NCBI RefSeq assembly: GCF_020509005.1 | Contig: NC_063018.1 | Coordinates: forward strand, 248,001-312,000 | Direction: 5' to 3' | Source of the DNA: Fulvia fulva | Lineage: Eukaryota > Ascomycota > Dothideomycetes > Mycosphaerellales > Mycosphaerellaceae | Length of the DNA: 64,000 nucleotides | Shown: positions 63,579 to 64,000 of the stretch, piece by piece | How the letters are laid out: each line of letters starts with the position of its first letter | How positions within the stretch are numbered: the first letter of the stretch is position 1 | Translations under genes and position numbers: made by a program | Notes under the pieces: model-generated | What the model saw: the letters and a program-made list of their open reading frames with translations, nothing else | Databases searched by the model: none | Told to the model about the DNA's origin: nothing

Positions 63579-64000
63579 CTTTGCTGCTGGTAAGATGGAG
63601 AAGTGTTCGAGGGTCTGGAAACTAGTGTCTGGGGAGGGAGTGATTGATGATGAGTGAGGTTTGTTTGTTTGTACGAAGGATCAGCTTGGGCAAAGCTATT
63701 TGAGCGATGGCGGGGCAGGCACGGTGACTTATCGATATGACCCCTGCAGACTCGCGACACTTGCATGTCTCGCATGTGAGGCCTCCTGCTAAAATCGGGT
63801 CCAAGAGTCCACATGTTCTACAGTCCACCTGCGTTGTGGAATCATGCCAAGCCGCGAATGCAGGACGTCTTTGTTGGCGTGCAGAGTAGATCTCATGCTG
63901 GCTTATCCGAGCGAACGATGTCGCGGCGGTCCATACAAGCGCAGCTTCGTGACAGCTGAGCTCTATGCGACCCTTGCTGCTGTCCATACATATCCCGCTC
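63579..64000. other. 5' flank of the Q/Y/G-rich gene to the window edge
   Basis: No gene is supported. A T/G-rich stretch (GTTTGTTTGTTTG) at 63658-63671 lies about 85 bp upstream of the start. Confidence 0.35.

Overview
This window is nuclear DNA from a filamentous ascomycete. The evidence is short GT-AG introns of about 45-75 bp (plus one GC-AG intron), Kozak-like starts, and fungal gene content: an AP-2 alpha subunit, an NMD5-type importin, a DysF-domain peroxin, a fungal rhodopsin-like 7-TM protein, a GPI-type GH17 glucanase and an HRI1 protein. The mix of core genes with F-box-like paralogues, a secreted Cys-rich protein and decaying genes suggests a dothideomycete, perhaps related to Mycosphaerellales. 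That placement is inference.

Layout. 1-7.6 kb: the 3' end of an unidentified gene, TSR2 (minus), and a very long alpha/beta-hydrolase. 7.88-9.97 kb: eight tandem, diverged units with a period of about 260 bp that look like non-coding RNA genes. 10.3-21.8 kb: core genes CCS1 (minus), uricase (plus), mitochondrial uL13 (minus), AP-2 alpha (plus), an ISH1-repeat protein (minus) and a DysF peroxin (plus). 21.9-22.1 kb: a ninth, isolated RNA-like unit. 22.8-26.8 kb: three tandem coiled-coil paralogues, two of them interrupted by a single in-frame stop. 27.3-39.9 kb: importin NMD5/SXM1 (minus), a Cys-rich hypothetical protein, a proline iminopeptidase-like hydrolase (minus), a rhodopsin-like membrane protein (minus), and two amino-acid/choline-type permeases (plus). 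41-45.9 kb: a secreted hypothetical protein, an acyl-CoA dehydrogenase and a GH17 glucanase. 46.4-50.7 kb: two diverging broken genes, one with a STAND/DUF7708-like region and one an AAA ATPase. 51.1-62 kb: a small secreted Cys-rich protein, four F-box-like genes, HRI1, an unknown cytosolic protein and a zinc-metallopeptidase-like protein. 62.4-63.6 kb: a Q/Y/G-rich protein with a WW-like segment.

The most unusual object is the nine-member RNA-like family. Read on the minus strand, each member has a TATA-like box (consensus near AGCTATACAT) 20-26 bp before a long closing stem. A small hairpin follows just inside the stem, then a variable loop, and the 3' strand of the stem ends next to a T4-T6 run. 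Stem sequences differ between units but change on both sides so that pairing is kept. This fits a U6-like RNA polymerase III gene family making structured RNAs of about 120-160 nt. I do not recognise it as a known RNA class.

A second theme is decay. Several accessory genes carry isolated TAA or TAG codons where the reading frame continues, at sites that could once have been CAA or CAG. That is the change expected from C-to-T mutation in CpA, as in repeat-induced point mutation. Most core genes have intact models that splice cleanly. I saw no tRNA, rRNA, CRISPR array or transposase gene.
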